A DNA stretch of 64,000 nucleotides, taken from the NCBI GenBank assembly GCA_947579665.1, contig OX388344.1:12704346-12768345 (forward strand), given 5' to 3'. This stretch comes from Sympetrum striolatum. Lineage: Eukaryota > Arthropoda > Insecta > Odonata > Libellulidae. Numbering within the stretch: the stretch's first letter is position 1; each line of letters begins with the position of its first letter. Positions 1-10,818 of the stretch are shown in pieces. The position numbers and the translations under genes were made by a program. The notes under the pieces were generated by a model, which was not told where the DNA came from, did no database searches, and worked only from the letters and a program-made list of their open reading frames with translations.

Positions 1-2264
1 CTATAATCTGAAGATAGTTTGTTATATAAGATCTGAAAGTCTTCCTCCAAGTGTTCAATCTTCCGATGACCAATTAGATTTCGCCCCTTCCAGTAAAAGT
101 GACTGCGCTGTCCTCTTTTCTATCATTCAAAACTACAGCCCGACTTCCCAATCGAATCTCACGCATTCATATCATAAACTTTATAGAATATCCTATCTCA
201 CTGTTACGTTTCTGATCGTCCCATTTCAACTTCTGAAGCTGAAAGTTTTACGGAAAATCTCAATCCCCTCAAACGCCAGGGAACGAACAACAACTTTCTA
301 AAACCTCTTGTAGAACTATTTGCCGTAAATATAAAATTCATTCGAAAAATCTCCAGCGTAAATATTAAAAGCCACTTCTCTGTCGTAAATCTTTATTAAC
401 TCAAGCAACTTGTCGAAAGATATGTTTTAATAGGCTGAATAAATCTGCTGAGATGTAATATCTATAATCTTTGCTGTCATCCTTCTTTTCCTCTTCTGCG
501 TAACCCTTATGAGTTCGATAAGAGAAAAGCGTCATTCTCTGGGAATGCAGAGGCTGTTTCAATAATCGATCCATGGGAAAGGGCTCAATCAGATCGGCTG
601 ATGAGAGCCGTGATGGGATCTTGACGACGTGAAGAAAGAGAATCGAGGTTTTTGGAAATACTTAAGGAAGATTCATCTCGTAGTTTTCCTTCGAAAGTTA
701 CTTCGATGAAGAGGAAGCATGTGATAATTGCTGAGAATTGATCGCACAAATTGGAAAGAAGTTTATCGTTGAATATAATTTTTTTGGAATAACATGTCGA
801 CAATTCATATTAAAAATTGATGTATGGTAAGTTAGTTTAAGTTCTAGTTGTTTTCAGGTTTCCGGAGTCAAACTTTACTTCGTCTGCGGTGGTTTTAAAC
901 GAGCGAAATTGATGAGCAGTATTCCTGTGAACGACGAAAAGTCTTCACAAATCCATGCACACGCGTATAAGATCAAGATTTTCGCGAACGCCTATGGGAA
1001 TCTTCCGAGTTTGTTTACTCAACACATCGTAAATCTAGATTAAAAAAACGGAATCTCAAAGCATTTTCCACGTGACTGATAAGTTTAAGCTCGTTTGCTG
1101 GACAAATCTTAAGTTGGCTCAAGCTCTTACTCTCTGTCGATGCACATAAATTAATATATTTTATCATAAAATAGTACTCCCCTGGTACACGCTGAATGGC
1201 GTCTCGAATGGTATTTATGTAGATGTTGTTATAAATATGCGTTTATGTTGTTCCTAGAATATTTTTTCAATTTCTATGACGATCAAGTAGTACATGGATA
1301 GTAGTAGTACAGTAGTACATAGATAATCAAGGGTTGTCTTGATGTAGAAAGAAATAATGTTCTTTTTGACCAAATATTGTCTTAACTCCAAATCTCGCTA
1401 ATCTTGGAAATCCAGTTATAATTTGAAAGATACCTTTTGGGGAATGTGAGGAAAAAATCCTTTATCCTTATTGCAATTAATGTGGTTTTATTGTGAAATT
1501 TCAAGAGCATCTATGAATAATATTAATTAATTATAGTGCTAATAGAACATTTCTAATACCCGTCGGCATTTTCAACTCCTCCGCTTACGCGACTCTTCGA
1601 AATCCGCCTTAAAAATCCCGTTTATGCTAATTTTCGTTGACCTCCTTCGATATATTTTAATGTGCCATTCGAAACTTTTCAGCCATCACTTGCTATCCAC
1701 TCCTCTTTACCTGCAAAGATGAGGTAGAAATAATACCTCGTTTTTTTTTACATCCACTCCTAAAGCTTTCCTCTCAATTTATGTTATGACCTGTAGATCA
1801 TTTGTGTTTTTTATTAATATCATTGACGACAGGTTAGATGGAAGAAGAGGCTTTTCAGTCTCAATCTCGCCTTTCATGACAGTCTTGTAGAATTAGTAGA
1901 AATGGCTGTGTGAGATGAAGTATTTTGCGAAAAAGCGGTTTAAGATTATATTCATATTATGATTGCTATTATCCGTGGTCGATTCTTTCATCCGGTAAAG
2001 TTAAAACTAAGATAATTAATTACGACCTGCCTCTTACAGGATAATTAGAGAAACCAAATATAGTCAGTACAAAGAAAGGAACGCGCAAATAAATCTTCAG
2101 CGAAAACGTATTCTTCGTACTATTACATGGCTCTGCTTATCAAATACCTGAGAGAATATATTTGGAGATTTTAACAGAGAAGATGCTTCAGAATATTATT
2201 GATTTCTTAGGCTTATATGAAGCTAAATTTACATGAAAATATAGTTAATCAGTTAATATCGATT
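1..2264. other. AT-rich non-coding stretch
   Basis: No gene, RNA gene or element with defined ends was recognised. Open frames are short and lack family motifs. The only local structure is a short imperfect repeat of agtagtacat/agtagtacag around 1287-1322, and simple AT-rich runs. Confidence 0.6.
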
Positions 2265-3431
2265 TATCTATTATATATAGATGCTTCTCCGGATTCATTC
2301 ATATAGATAGATAGATAAATAGATAGGATACTAATTCACAGGCAAAACCACAAGCGTCATTGACTTGAAATTTTTATTACGTATTGGCCATAACGTGTAA
2401 TCACCAGAAAAATTGCGATTTTGAACCTCAGTGTCATGGGTTCGATTCCAGAGGGCCCCAAAGTCCCGATTTTTTTCCTTTAAATGCATTGCTTTGATTT
2501 TCCAGAATTAAAAAAAAATACTTCCTGGATAGGTAGAGAATCAAAACTCTAGGAGCCTATATGTATATTTAGGATCTATCGATAACATTAATGACTTTTA
2601 CAGATAATATCCTGGGTTCGATGCTAGGACGATGCAAAAATCTGGCCTATAAAATACATTGAGGTACTTTTTTATTCTTTTTTTTTGATACACTTATCGA
2701 CATGATAGGAAATTCGCGCTTTGCTGGAAGATGTATGGTAAGAATTCGTTTAAGAAAAAAATTTTCATTAGACCGTACTATTACTGGGTTCGATGCCAGA
2801 ACACAATAACATTTCTCTCATAAGGAATATAAGGGAAAAGTAGGACTTCGTTTCAGGCAGTTGAAGCCAATTTTTCTGCTTGAATTTTCACCTATTGTTA
2901 AAGATGGTGATCTTCTGTTGTACTGCATAGAGAGTATTGCCAGGAAGACCCGGGTTCGATGCCAGGCGGTGAATATATCTCCCGTTTAAAATACATTGAG
3001 GTAGTTTTCATTATTTTTTTTATGCACTTTTTGAAATAATAGGAAGTTTTGCTTTGTTAGAAGACGTATACTAAGACTCGGTTTAAGAAAATAATTTAGA
3101 TAAGACCATACTGTACCTGGGTTCGATGCCAGAGCACCTTAAAATTTCTCACACAAGGAATATATGTGAAAAGTAGAACGTCGTTGAGGCAGTTGCAGCA
3201 AATATTTCTGTTTGAATTTTCACACATAGTTAGGGATGGTGATCTTCTATTGTGCTGCATGGGAAGTATCACCAGGAAGACCCGGGTTCAATGTCGTAAG
3301 GAGAAATTGCAGCGAATTTTAAGAATATTTTCAATACTATTTCTACTTTTGAGGACCCTCTCGATATGATGTAGACTTGAAATGTTATTTGTAATCAACA
3401 TGCTTGCAGAATGCAAGCAACATTTTACTCG
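2265..3431 (+). mobile_element. Non-autonomous repeat built of ~165-bp B-box units (copy 1)
   Basis: Six RNA polymerase III B-box-like motifs (GGTTCGANNCC) lie at 2439-2449, 2615-2625, 2787-2797, 2953-2963, 3120-3130 and 3285-3295, so the spacing is 165-176 bp. Alternate units resemble each other more closely, which gives a ~333-bp dimer period. The left end starts with a short palindrome (tctattatatataga) followed by a GATA microsatellite. The right end carries a perfect-arm hairpin (GCTTGCA/TGCAAGC) about 13 nt before the boundary. An inverted copy with the same two ends lies at 35621-36798, which defines the termini. A variable ~150-170-bp tandem core with a microsatellite and a 3' subterminal hairpin is the layout of Helentron-derived non-autonomous elements (HINE/DINE-1-like). 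That assignment is inference, and no transposase or Rep/helicase is encoded. A tRNA-derived tandem SINE is the alternative. Confidence 0.75.
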
Positions 3432-3689
3432 TAATTTAATGGCACAAGTATGACGCTGTGGAGATAGCTTTTGTCACAGGTATCCGATGGCCTAATAGAT
3501 TTGGCTTATATCCGTTAATTCTTTCATTACAGACTATGTTTGGATCAAATCGCAATAGCTAGAAATGAATTTTTCAGTAAACTATAGATTAAATGATTAA
3601 ACCGTCTGATAAAATATGAGCCATCTCGTGTAAGTGCAGGATCCTATAAAGAAATCTTAGCTGTGGCGCGAAGGCTTTCGCTGCGATTG

Positions 3690-3881
3690 GATTCCATTAT
3701 GAGTAAATTTATTTCGGGGTACAACAGCATTGAGTAACTTGTTAAAGACAATGTTTCGCCGACTCTACGGTCAGTTTCCTCAGACTGAGAAGTCGACCGT
3801 GGAGTCGGCGAAACGTAGCTTTGTTTTTAGCATGTCACTCGACGCTGTTGTATCCCGAAAGAATTTTATTCATAAGGAATC
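3690..3881. repeat. 192-bp fold-back hairpin repeat
   Basis: The left arm (about 3690-3783) and right arm (about 3788-3881) are imperfect inverted copies over almost their whole length, from GATTCC...TATGA at the outside to the centre near 3785. Matching blocks include ACAACAGC and TTTCGCCGACT. Each arm also holds a small internal hairpin (CCGAC...GTCAG/GTCGA). The whole can fold as one long stem or a cruciform. It looks like a fold-back MITE or two head-to-head repeat ends. It has no coding capacity. The core of each arm resembles a hammerhead ribozyme core (see findings). Confidence 0.75.
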
Positions 3882-6800
3882 TTAGTTGCCGATTCATTCG
3901 CTAGATATAGCGTCATTTCCTTCTTTTGGCGACTTATTTTACTGTTCTCACGGAGGTTGCGGTTCTTTCTCAATTTCCACTACAAATTCGAAATACATCA
4001 TATTTCATAATTGCCGGATTCCGTTAAGATTTCATTGTTACTATGAATGTAGGAAATGCGTTTTGTTTTTTTCCTGTTTAACCAGTTCTTCATATTAATA
4101 TTTAAATCTCAGGTACTACTTCAATTATTTCATTTTCAAGACTAATTTCTTCTTTTTCCTGAAACTGAATTTTTAAGGTAGTTAGCGAAAATTTTGGTAC
4201 TGCATTATTGCCACGTTTGTCTCCTATTTTGAGATGCAATTTAAAGTCGTTCTTTCTTAAAGTGATTGCGATAGTAATCATCAATATCGTATCCAATGTG
4301 TCTAATCAGTATCCGAAGCACTGTTCTTCCGAGAGGCCTTTCTCCGCCCGACTCCTCGAGATGGATTTAAATATCTCCGTAGATAACTTTGGGACGGTGC
4401 CGTTAGGGTCACTCCAGACAGGCTCCACCATCTTTATTTTTCTCTTATTCTTTTCGAACGGGAAAATATCCAATCGCCATTCAAATTCCCGTTTTTATCT
4501 CGCGGTGCTGAGGGGCAGTGGGACGAGCGCAGGTGATGACCCACTTGGTGGAGCCCACAAGAGGGTGCCCTGCCCGCTCTTGGTATGCGAAAATATCTGC
4601 GAGGAGGTGTGGTCCCAGTTATTCGGGTCAAACCGTTTCCCAACTCTAAATTGCACTTCGCGTTTACATTAACAGGTGGAACAGATTTCGTGCTCGGTCT
4701 CTCTCCTCAGGTTATGTAGAGGACCGGAGGGATTATAATGTTACGCATACACAAGTGGTATTAACGTAATTCCGGAATCTGTTTGTTTCATGTGTCTTTC
4801 TTTCGCCTTATACAAATCCGCGCTCATTTCCTTATAATCTATCCCACGTACTTCCCTTCTCTGGAAGATGTCGTCACCATTAGCTTGATCCTTCATGTAC
4901 AATGGCACCCACATCATGTTCATCCACGAATATATATCTATTTCTTCTGTCCTTATGTACTTCAAATAATTTCCATCAGGAAAATACTACATCATACGGT
5001 CACATCGGCAGATTTAAATAGAAATTACAAAATACTTTAAAATTTAAGAGAAAATTACAGGAAGAAATAAAGTGGACTTTAAAAAAAAAATTAAATTTTG
5101 ACTTAAATTGGATTATAGAAGCGAATATTCTGCACTTATTTTAATCATCCTGTTAGTTCCATGTGTAACAAGATAGATAATGTAATGAGTATTCAGGGAA
5201 TTTTACTTAATGCTCCTGTTTAATGATGTCAATCACCTAGCACCGAATTCAGATAGGAATGTTCCTTTAAAGTATGGCGAGGAAAAGTCATCTAGGACTT
5301 CCAAAGCCATAAGGTTTGTCCGGATGTGTCAGTTATTAGTTTGTTCGAAATGTATTCGCATATGCCTAAGTATCATGTGCATAATAATATATCTAACAGA
5401 GCAAAGTTAATACGAGGAATATATGCTTCGATGGTTTGAGAGGTGAGATAGAGTTCTAAATATGACAAAGGGAAAGGTGAAAACTTTGGTTTGAAATGAG
5501 TTATTTGGGAAAGTGGGAATACGAGTGACCTTTGGAACGTAGATTTGTTCTAGAACAGAGAAAGTAATTCGGTTGAGAAGAAATCAAAGGATAGGCGATG
5601 GGATTTGGCTTAAGAAATACAATTAAGGTCGATGGGTTGATAGAGCAGCTGTAATAAGCGAAAGAAATTAACTGTAAAAATTAAAAGACGGAGTCCATTA
5701 TCGTCAGATGATATTACAGGGTAGTCCAGTTTCAAGGGGTGCTGATGACTAATAGAAAGTTGAGGAATTATTTGGCCGACTTAAGTTTAAATGCTGATAA
5801 CGATAATATTAGAAAATTCGGATAATTTAGCAGATAGTGTATAACAATGCGTTTAAATAAGTTTGACAAACTGCCTCTTCCTAAGTGGAAAATGCGATCC
5901 TTGGGTATTACCATATTTTACAATTGTTTCACTTTTAAAGACTCAGCCTACTTGCTGATATTTTTTGATAGGTTTTCTCGATTAGCATGTAGAGGCATAA
6001 GTAAGTAGTAGTACTCTATTAACATTATTTATCTTTTTTTATTTGAATTATCAGCTTAAATTGGAGCGAGGTCCTGTAAGAATCAAAAGAATGAATTACA
6101 ATGCAAAGAGGATGACTGCGGAGATGGAGAGAGGAATGATGAAGTACAGTGATTAGAGGAAGACGTCGTATTAAACGAAAAAGAGGGCACGTTGTTGGGA
6201 AATGGAATACTCGTTGTTGATATTCTAGCAGTAACATTATTGGGATAAAAGCATAATCATTAACGTAAGCTTCGATGGGGAGTAAAGTATGGAGAGAAAT
6301 ATCTAGGATAGAAAGTTTGAAAAGAAAATTGCATAGAAAAGTTACTAGGAAACGAAGAGAATCGCAAACGAAAAAGAGGAATTGGAAAGAATTAGGTATC
6401 AACGGGTCAAAGATGGAACTTTAACACTTTCAAACAAAACATATTTTCTCATTTTATTCTGAATTCCCATTTCAAACTAAAATTATCTTTCGCACGCTTT
6501 CATCCCAATCCACAAATTATTAAAATTTATCAATTCGACTGACATAACTGTGCCGACTAGTATCTCTGTAATTATTTTTCATACAACGAAAATATATCAA
6601 TTATGAAAAAGGAAGAAAGAAACCAATCAGTAGAAATATTAGTTATCTGATATTTGATATCTTTACAATTTTTTGCATTCAAGAAGCATTCACTAATTCA
6701 TTTCCTTTATTTTATACGATAGTCCAAGTAGTAATTTCCTTTAAGATGAAATTCCCGACAATAACTGAAATTGTTTTTTACAACAGCTTACTCTATTTCA

Positions 6801-8944
6801 GAGTGTAAAATGATTGTTATTTTTTTCGTTGAAGTAAATTTTCGATAGGTGTTTGACGTACTTTAAATTGCTGTTTTTATAGGATCTCTGATTGATCTCC
6901 GATGGTTCACCGTCGCGTCCATTAAATCGAGCTCAGGAGCAATAAAAAATCGTCGGAAGGGATTGCCTACGGAGGAATTCGGTCGCCTCCTTGACCCCAA
7001 GCAGCTGCTCGAGCATTTTCATTTTTTACCCAGCAATGTTTTCTATTCTTCCTAGGAATAGAAAATATCGAGATAGAGGAAGTATTTCATTCCGTTCCAT
7101 AATATTTCAGTCTCTAAAAAAGTTGATTTGTGCTTGCAATTCTTTATTTCAAAATAAAAGCAATGCAAGGGACTAATTAACAAAACGCAATTCCATTATT
7201 CGTTCGGAAGTGTTCATTGGAGCACAAATACTTTCATCACAATAATGAGAGAATATCTCCATAAGTGTGCGACGAAGGCAGCAGGTAAAATTTACACAGG
7301 ATGTTATGATTTACGAACGAAAGTCAGAAAAGCGAAATCAATGTTTTTCAACATTTTTATTCCGTGTCTTCGAAATCAAAAGTTTGTGAAGAATGTGTAA
7401 TAAATTCATTCAAGAGAGTATAATATAATTATAATTACAATAAGATATTCATTTTTACAATTAATATCTGTGTAAAATTAAATGAGATACGAGCTAAATC
7501 TAATTTGAGAATAAATATAATTTTAGATCTGCCTTAAATGTGATCCAGGCTCATTTTCAAACTTGTTACTTACAACTTAAAGTTACCCTTACAAGGAATA
7601 TAGTGATATACTCTTATTGAATTTAGAATATAAGAATACCTACATGCATATAAATACATACCAATATAAATATTGTAGCCTAAATTACGTTTAGAATATA
7701 AATTCGCTTATCCGTGTGTCGGAAATTAATCGTAATGTCTCGACTTCATCCAATCTATAAAACAAAGAGAAAGGCTGATGTATAAACAAGAAAAATGATT
7801 TTAATTGTAAAAAACAGAGACAATGCGCAGGCTGGATATCGATAGAGAGATTGAGGAGATATTAATTACTGAAAATGTATTTGATATTGGGGTGGAAACA
7901 ACGGAGAATACAAAGGAAAGAAAGAAGTCTGTTAAGAAGAAGGAATGGATGCTAATAACAAATTTCAGCTTTCGCTCACCTTCTGAGAATTAAAAGTAGC
8001 GATAGTGCTTCTATATTCCTCGCCTATTTACATATGTGTCCCATTTATGAATGTACTTGAGAGTGAGTGTAGAATTCGCCTGTATTCGGCGTTCATTTTA
8101 GCCTCGAGAGCATCGATTTTGATAAATTTCGCGAACAGAATTCGTCGGCCTTCGCTGGACATTGAGATTTTTTTGTTATAAATTCCTCCGAGTGCTTATC
8201 GAGGGTTTTTTTAGGCGAGAGCAAGGTCAAGGAGGAGGTGTGCCGGAGACCGTTAGACCATTCGCCCTCAGCACTTGCTCATCCTCTCCGGTCACCCCAA
8301 CGACCCACTCAGAGGAAATGGACGAGGAACTTAGCGGCGAATACACTAAAAAGTGAAAATCAGGTACTATGGCGATGTTAGGCCCCCTATGAAACCGTCA
8401 TTATATTTGCAAAAGAATCAAGAGGTAAGCGTCAACCAATGGAAATGCATTCCCTCTGAAGATCATTTTTAGTTTAAGTAAGAGGGCAAAAGCTGAGTTC
8501 CCATGCTTGTTAAATTATAACGTGAAAACAGCTTTTGGCGTGAGGCAAATTGGGAAGGACGAAGTGAAAATATAAAAAAATCAAACCTAGCGCTATTCCA
8601 AAAACAATTGGAACCTAGGGTTTTAAAAATAAGGTGTTGTTTACGGAATGGTCAAGAATATTTAAACATCTGTTATATTTTAGTTAGAATCGGATGTGAT
8701 GTTGGATCTTCACCTCCTTCCGCACTCTTCCTCTGCCATTGCAGCTCTTCGAGCCCCGTACTCCTCCTCCAGCACTCCTCGCATCTTTCTTTGCATCCTT
8801 GAGCTGACGCGGTCTTGGAGTAATCGCAAAAATATGCCGAGACTTACGATCTGTGTCGTTTTCTTTTTTCATGAGGATCCTTATTATTATAAAGTTTCAT
8901 TAGCATATTAGAGTGTATATTGCACCACATGAAATTGAAGACAA
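3882..8944. other. Non-coding stretch without recognised genes
   Basis: A moderately GC-rich patch at about 4320-4680 has overlapping open frames on both strands, but none has a recognisable domain. A second patch at 8214-8350 follows a pyrimidine run ending in AG and contains two competing open frames (see findings). The rest is AT-rich with no supported feature. Confidence 0.5.
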
Positions 8945-9560
8945 AGAAAAACTCATTGATTTAATTTTATTATAAGACTACAAGTAGGCTCTAGGCCAGG
9001 TGGTCTTTTCTTAGGGGAATACATTACCCTGCTTGGTATTCACCCCAGTTGAGAGGAAAACAAACCCCCAAAAGCCTCCCAAAGGCAGTATATCATATAA
9101 TTTACAATTAAATTAATACAATTAAAGCATGCAAGTAATTACTATGTACAATAATGCAATTAAAAACTTATAAAACTAAAAGTTACAATATTGCCTATAA
9201 TATTACAGACAATTATAACTAGACAAGAGATAATATATGTAAGCAGTAAGGCATATGTAGGTAAAAACATTGCTGAATGTATTCAAGTGATTGATGAGCT
9301 ATTACTACGGGTTTTCTTTTTAAATTGTTTGGAATTATTGGAATGAGAACAGGTAAAGCATTCCAATATCCTATATTAATGAAGGAGTACTTTTCTTAAT
9401 CGGATTTCTGTTCTTTTATTTTTAGTCTATGATCGTCCGATATAATTTGGGTTATGAAATCTCGATTGTAGCTCATTCCCACCGTCTTTACGGTTCCACG
9501 CGTTAAATATACCCGTTCATATAAATAGATACTTCGTAATATAATGTCACATCAAAAATT
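8945..9560 (-). mobile_element. Probable relic of a non-LTR retrotransposon 3' end
   Basis: On the minus strand, the frame around 9350-9500 reads a stop-interrupted stretch with residues D-D-H-R-L-K then, after a stop, Y-W-N-A-L-P. This resembles the C-terminal tail of LINE reverse transcriptases of the Jockey/CR1/L2 type, where a 'WNxLP' motif precedes the end of ORF2. Downstream on the same strand is a non-coding stretch ending near 8950 in an ATAAAATTAAAT-like tail, as expected for a LINE 3' UTR. The evidence is one short motif and the layout, so the call is tentative. Confidence 0.3.
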
Positions 9561-10244
9561 CAATACATTTGAAATAAAGAATACTGTTATCTCTCGTAAC
9601 CAAGAATAACAACGTAGTTGCTATGGTAAAAGGCAATCATATCTAAAGAATAGAATTATTTTGATTATCTTTGGGTGCAGTGTAGAGGAAAATGCATATT
9701 TTGCTTCTGTTTGCTTTACTCTTGTTTATGGTAGTGGTGATGTGGATGATGGGGTTTGAGCAATGGTTTTATTTTTGTTCAATGTTTATTTGAATGCTAC
9801 GAACAGTCATTGGGTCATTTTGATGCATCGAGGAGGCTAAATTCCACTTGTGGAATTGCAACTCTGCGATGAGAGAACCCACTCCTCATCTCAGTGCTTC
9901 ATTCCCTCCAAAGTTTAGTAGTTGACGAAGGAGATTAGGTTATGACCAGCCTCTGCGGTTTACTGGTAGACAATTACAATCTCTGAGTTTTCTATTAAAT
10001 TGATTGACTATGATATTTAATTTGAATGTTTGTCATCGTGAATTAAAGGAATTACGCATCGCTTATGGGCTATAATTGTTTTATAGAATGTAATGTGATA
10101 CTAAGACAAAAGATGAGGGGGGGGACTTGTGTAAGGATAGGATAGAAATTGATTAGTACCTAAACAAATAATTATCATTATTATGGGTAAACACGGTTTC
10201 AAGTGATATTCAAAGGGAGAAAGTTGAATAACTTTAATGTACTA

Positions 10245-10816
10245 CGTGGTGCATTCAAGTTATAAAACCTCCGATTTTTTTTCTCATAAAATAATCATAG
10301 ACAAACTGTGAAACTTCTGTCACTTCTTGACGTAATCTCCCTGCAGCGGTAAACATTTTTACATTGACGATGCCATGATTCCACGACCGCTGCGAACGCT
10401 TCTTTAGGGGTCTGCTTTGACAATGGAAAGTTGCTGATGCAATTGCAGCACGGCTAGTGAATGTGCGACCACGAAGATTGTCTTTCATTTTTGGAAAAAG
10501 CCAAAAGTCACATCCATGACACCATCACCACATGTCTCACTCAGCTGGCGATGCGTTTAAACAGTGGCACAGCACGCAATTTGAGAAAAAGAATGATTAC
10601 ACACTGTTCCTGTATTGAGAACGTAGCCATTTTGAAGTATCAACAACAGCCCTAACTGTCTCTGCTGCTACAAGAATTCTATGAGCCCAACAGCGCTGAA
10701 ATCTCTATCACGCTTTTATAATAATTGTGCGCGTATTTTAAAGCAAACCGCATGTTTCTATCAGTAGCCAGTCTTGAGAAAAAAAATCGGAGGTGTTATA
10801 ACTTGAATGCACCACG
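10245..10816 (-). mobile_element. Internally deleted mariner/Tc1-like DNA transposon (572 bp)
   Basis: Terminal inverted repeats of 42 bp, beginning CGTGGTGCATTCAAGTTATA, match at 41 of 42 positions (10245-10286 and 10775-10816). TA dinucleotides flank both sides (10243-10244 and 10817-10818), the target duplication of the IS630/Tc1/mariner superfamily. On the minus strand a transposase-like start and a transposase-like C-terminus remain, with the catalytic middle missing. It therefore cannot move by itself. The near-identical ends suggest recent activity or mobilisation by a full-length relative. Confidence 0.85.
10255..10630 (-). pseudogene. Remnant of a mariner-like transposase gene
   Basis: Reading leftwards, an ATG at 10630 opens a 29-codon frame (M-A-T-F-S-I-Q-E-Q...) of the type that starts many mariner-like transposases, ending at a TGA at 10541-10543. 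After more stops, the frame 10488-10255 reads M-K-D-N-L-R-G-R-T-F-T-S, a pattern seen near the C-terminus of mariner transposases ('LRGRxFxS'), and ends inside the terminal repeat. The DDE/DDD catalytic core between the two is absent. The two pieces sit in the expected order and strand inside the inverted repeats. The assignment rests on short motifs and needs a protein search. Confidence 0.5.
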
Positions 10817-10818
10817 TA

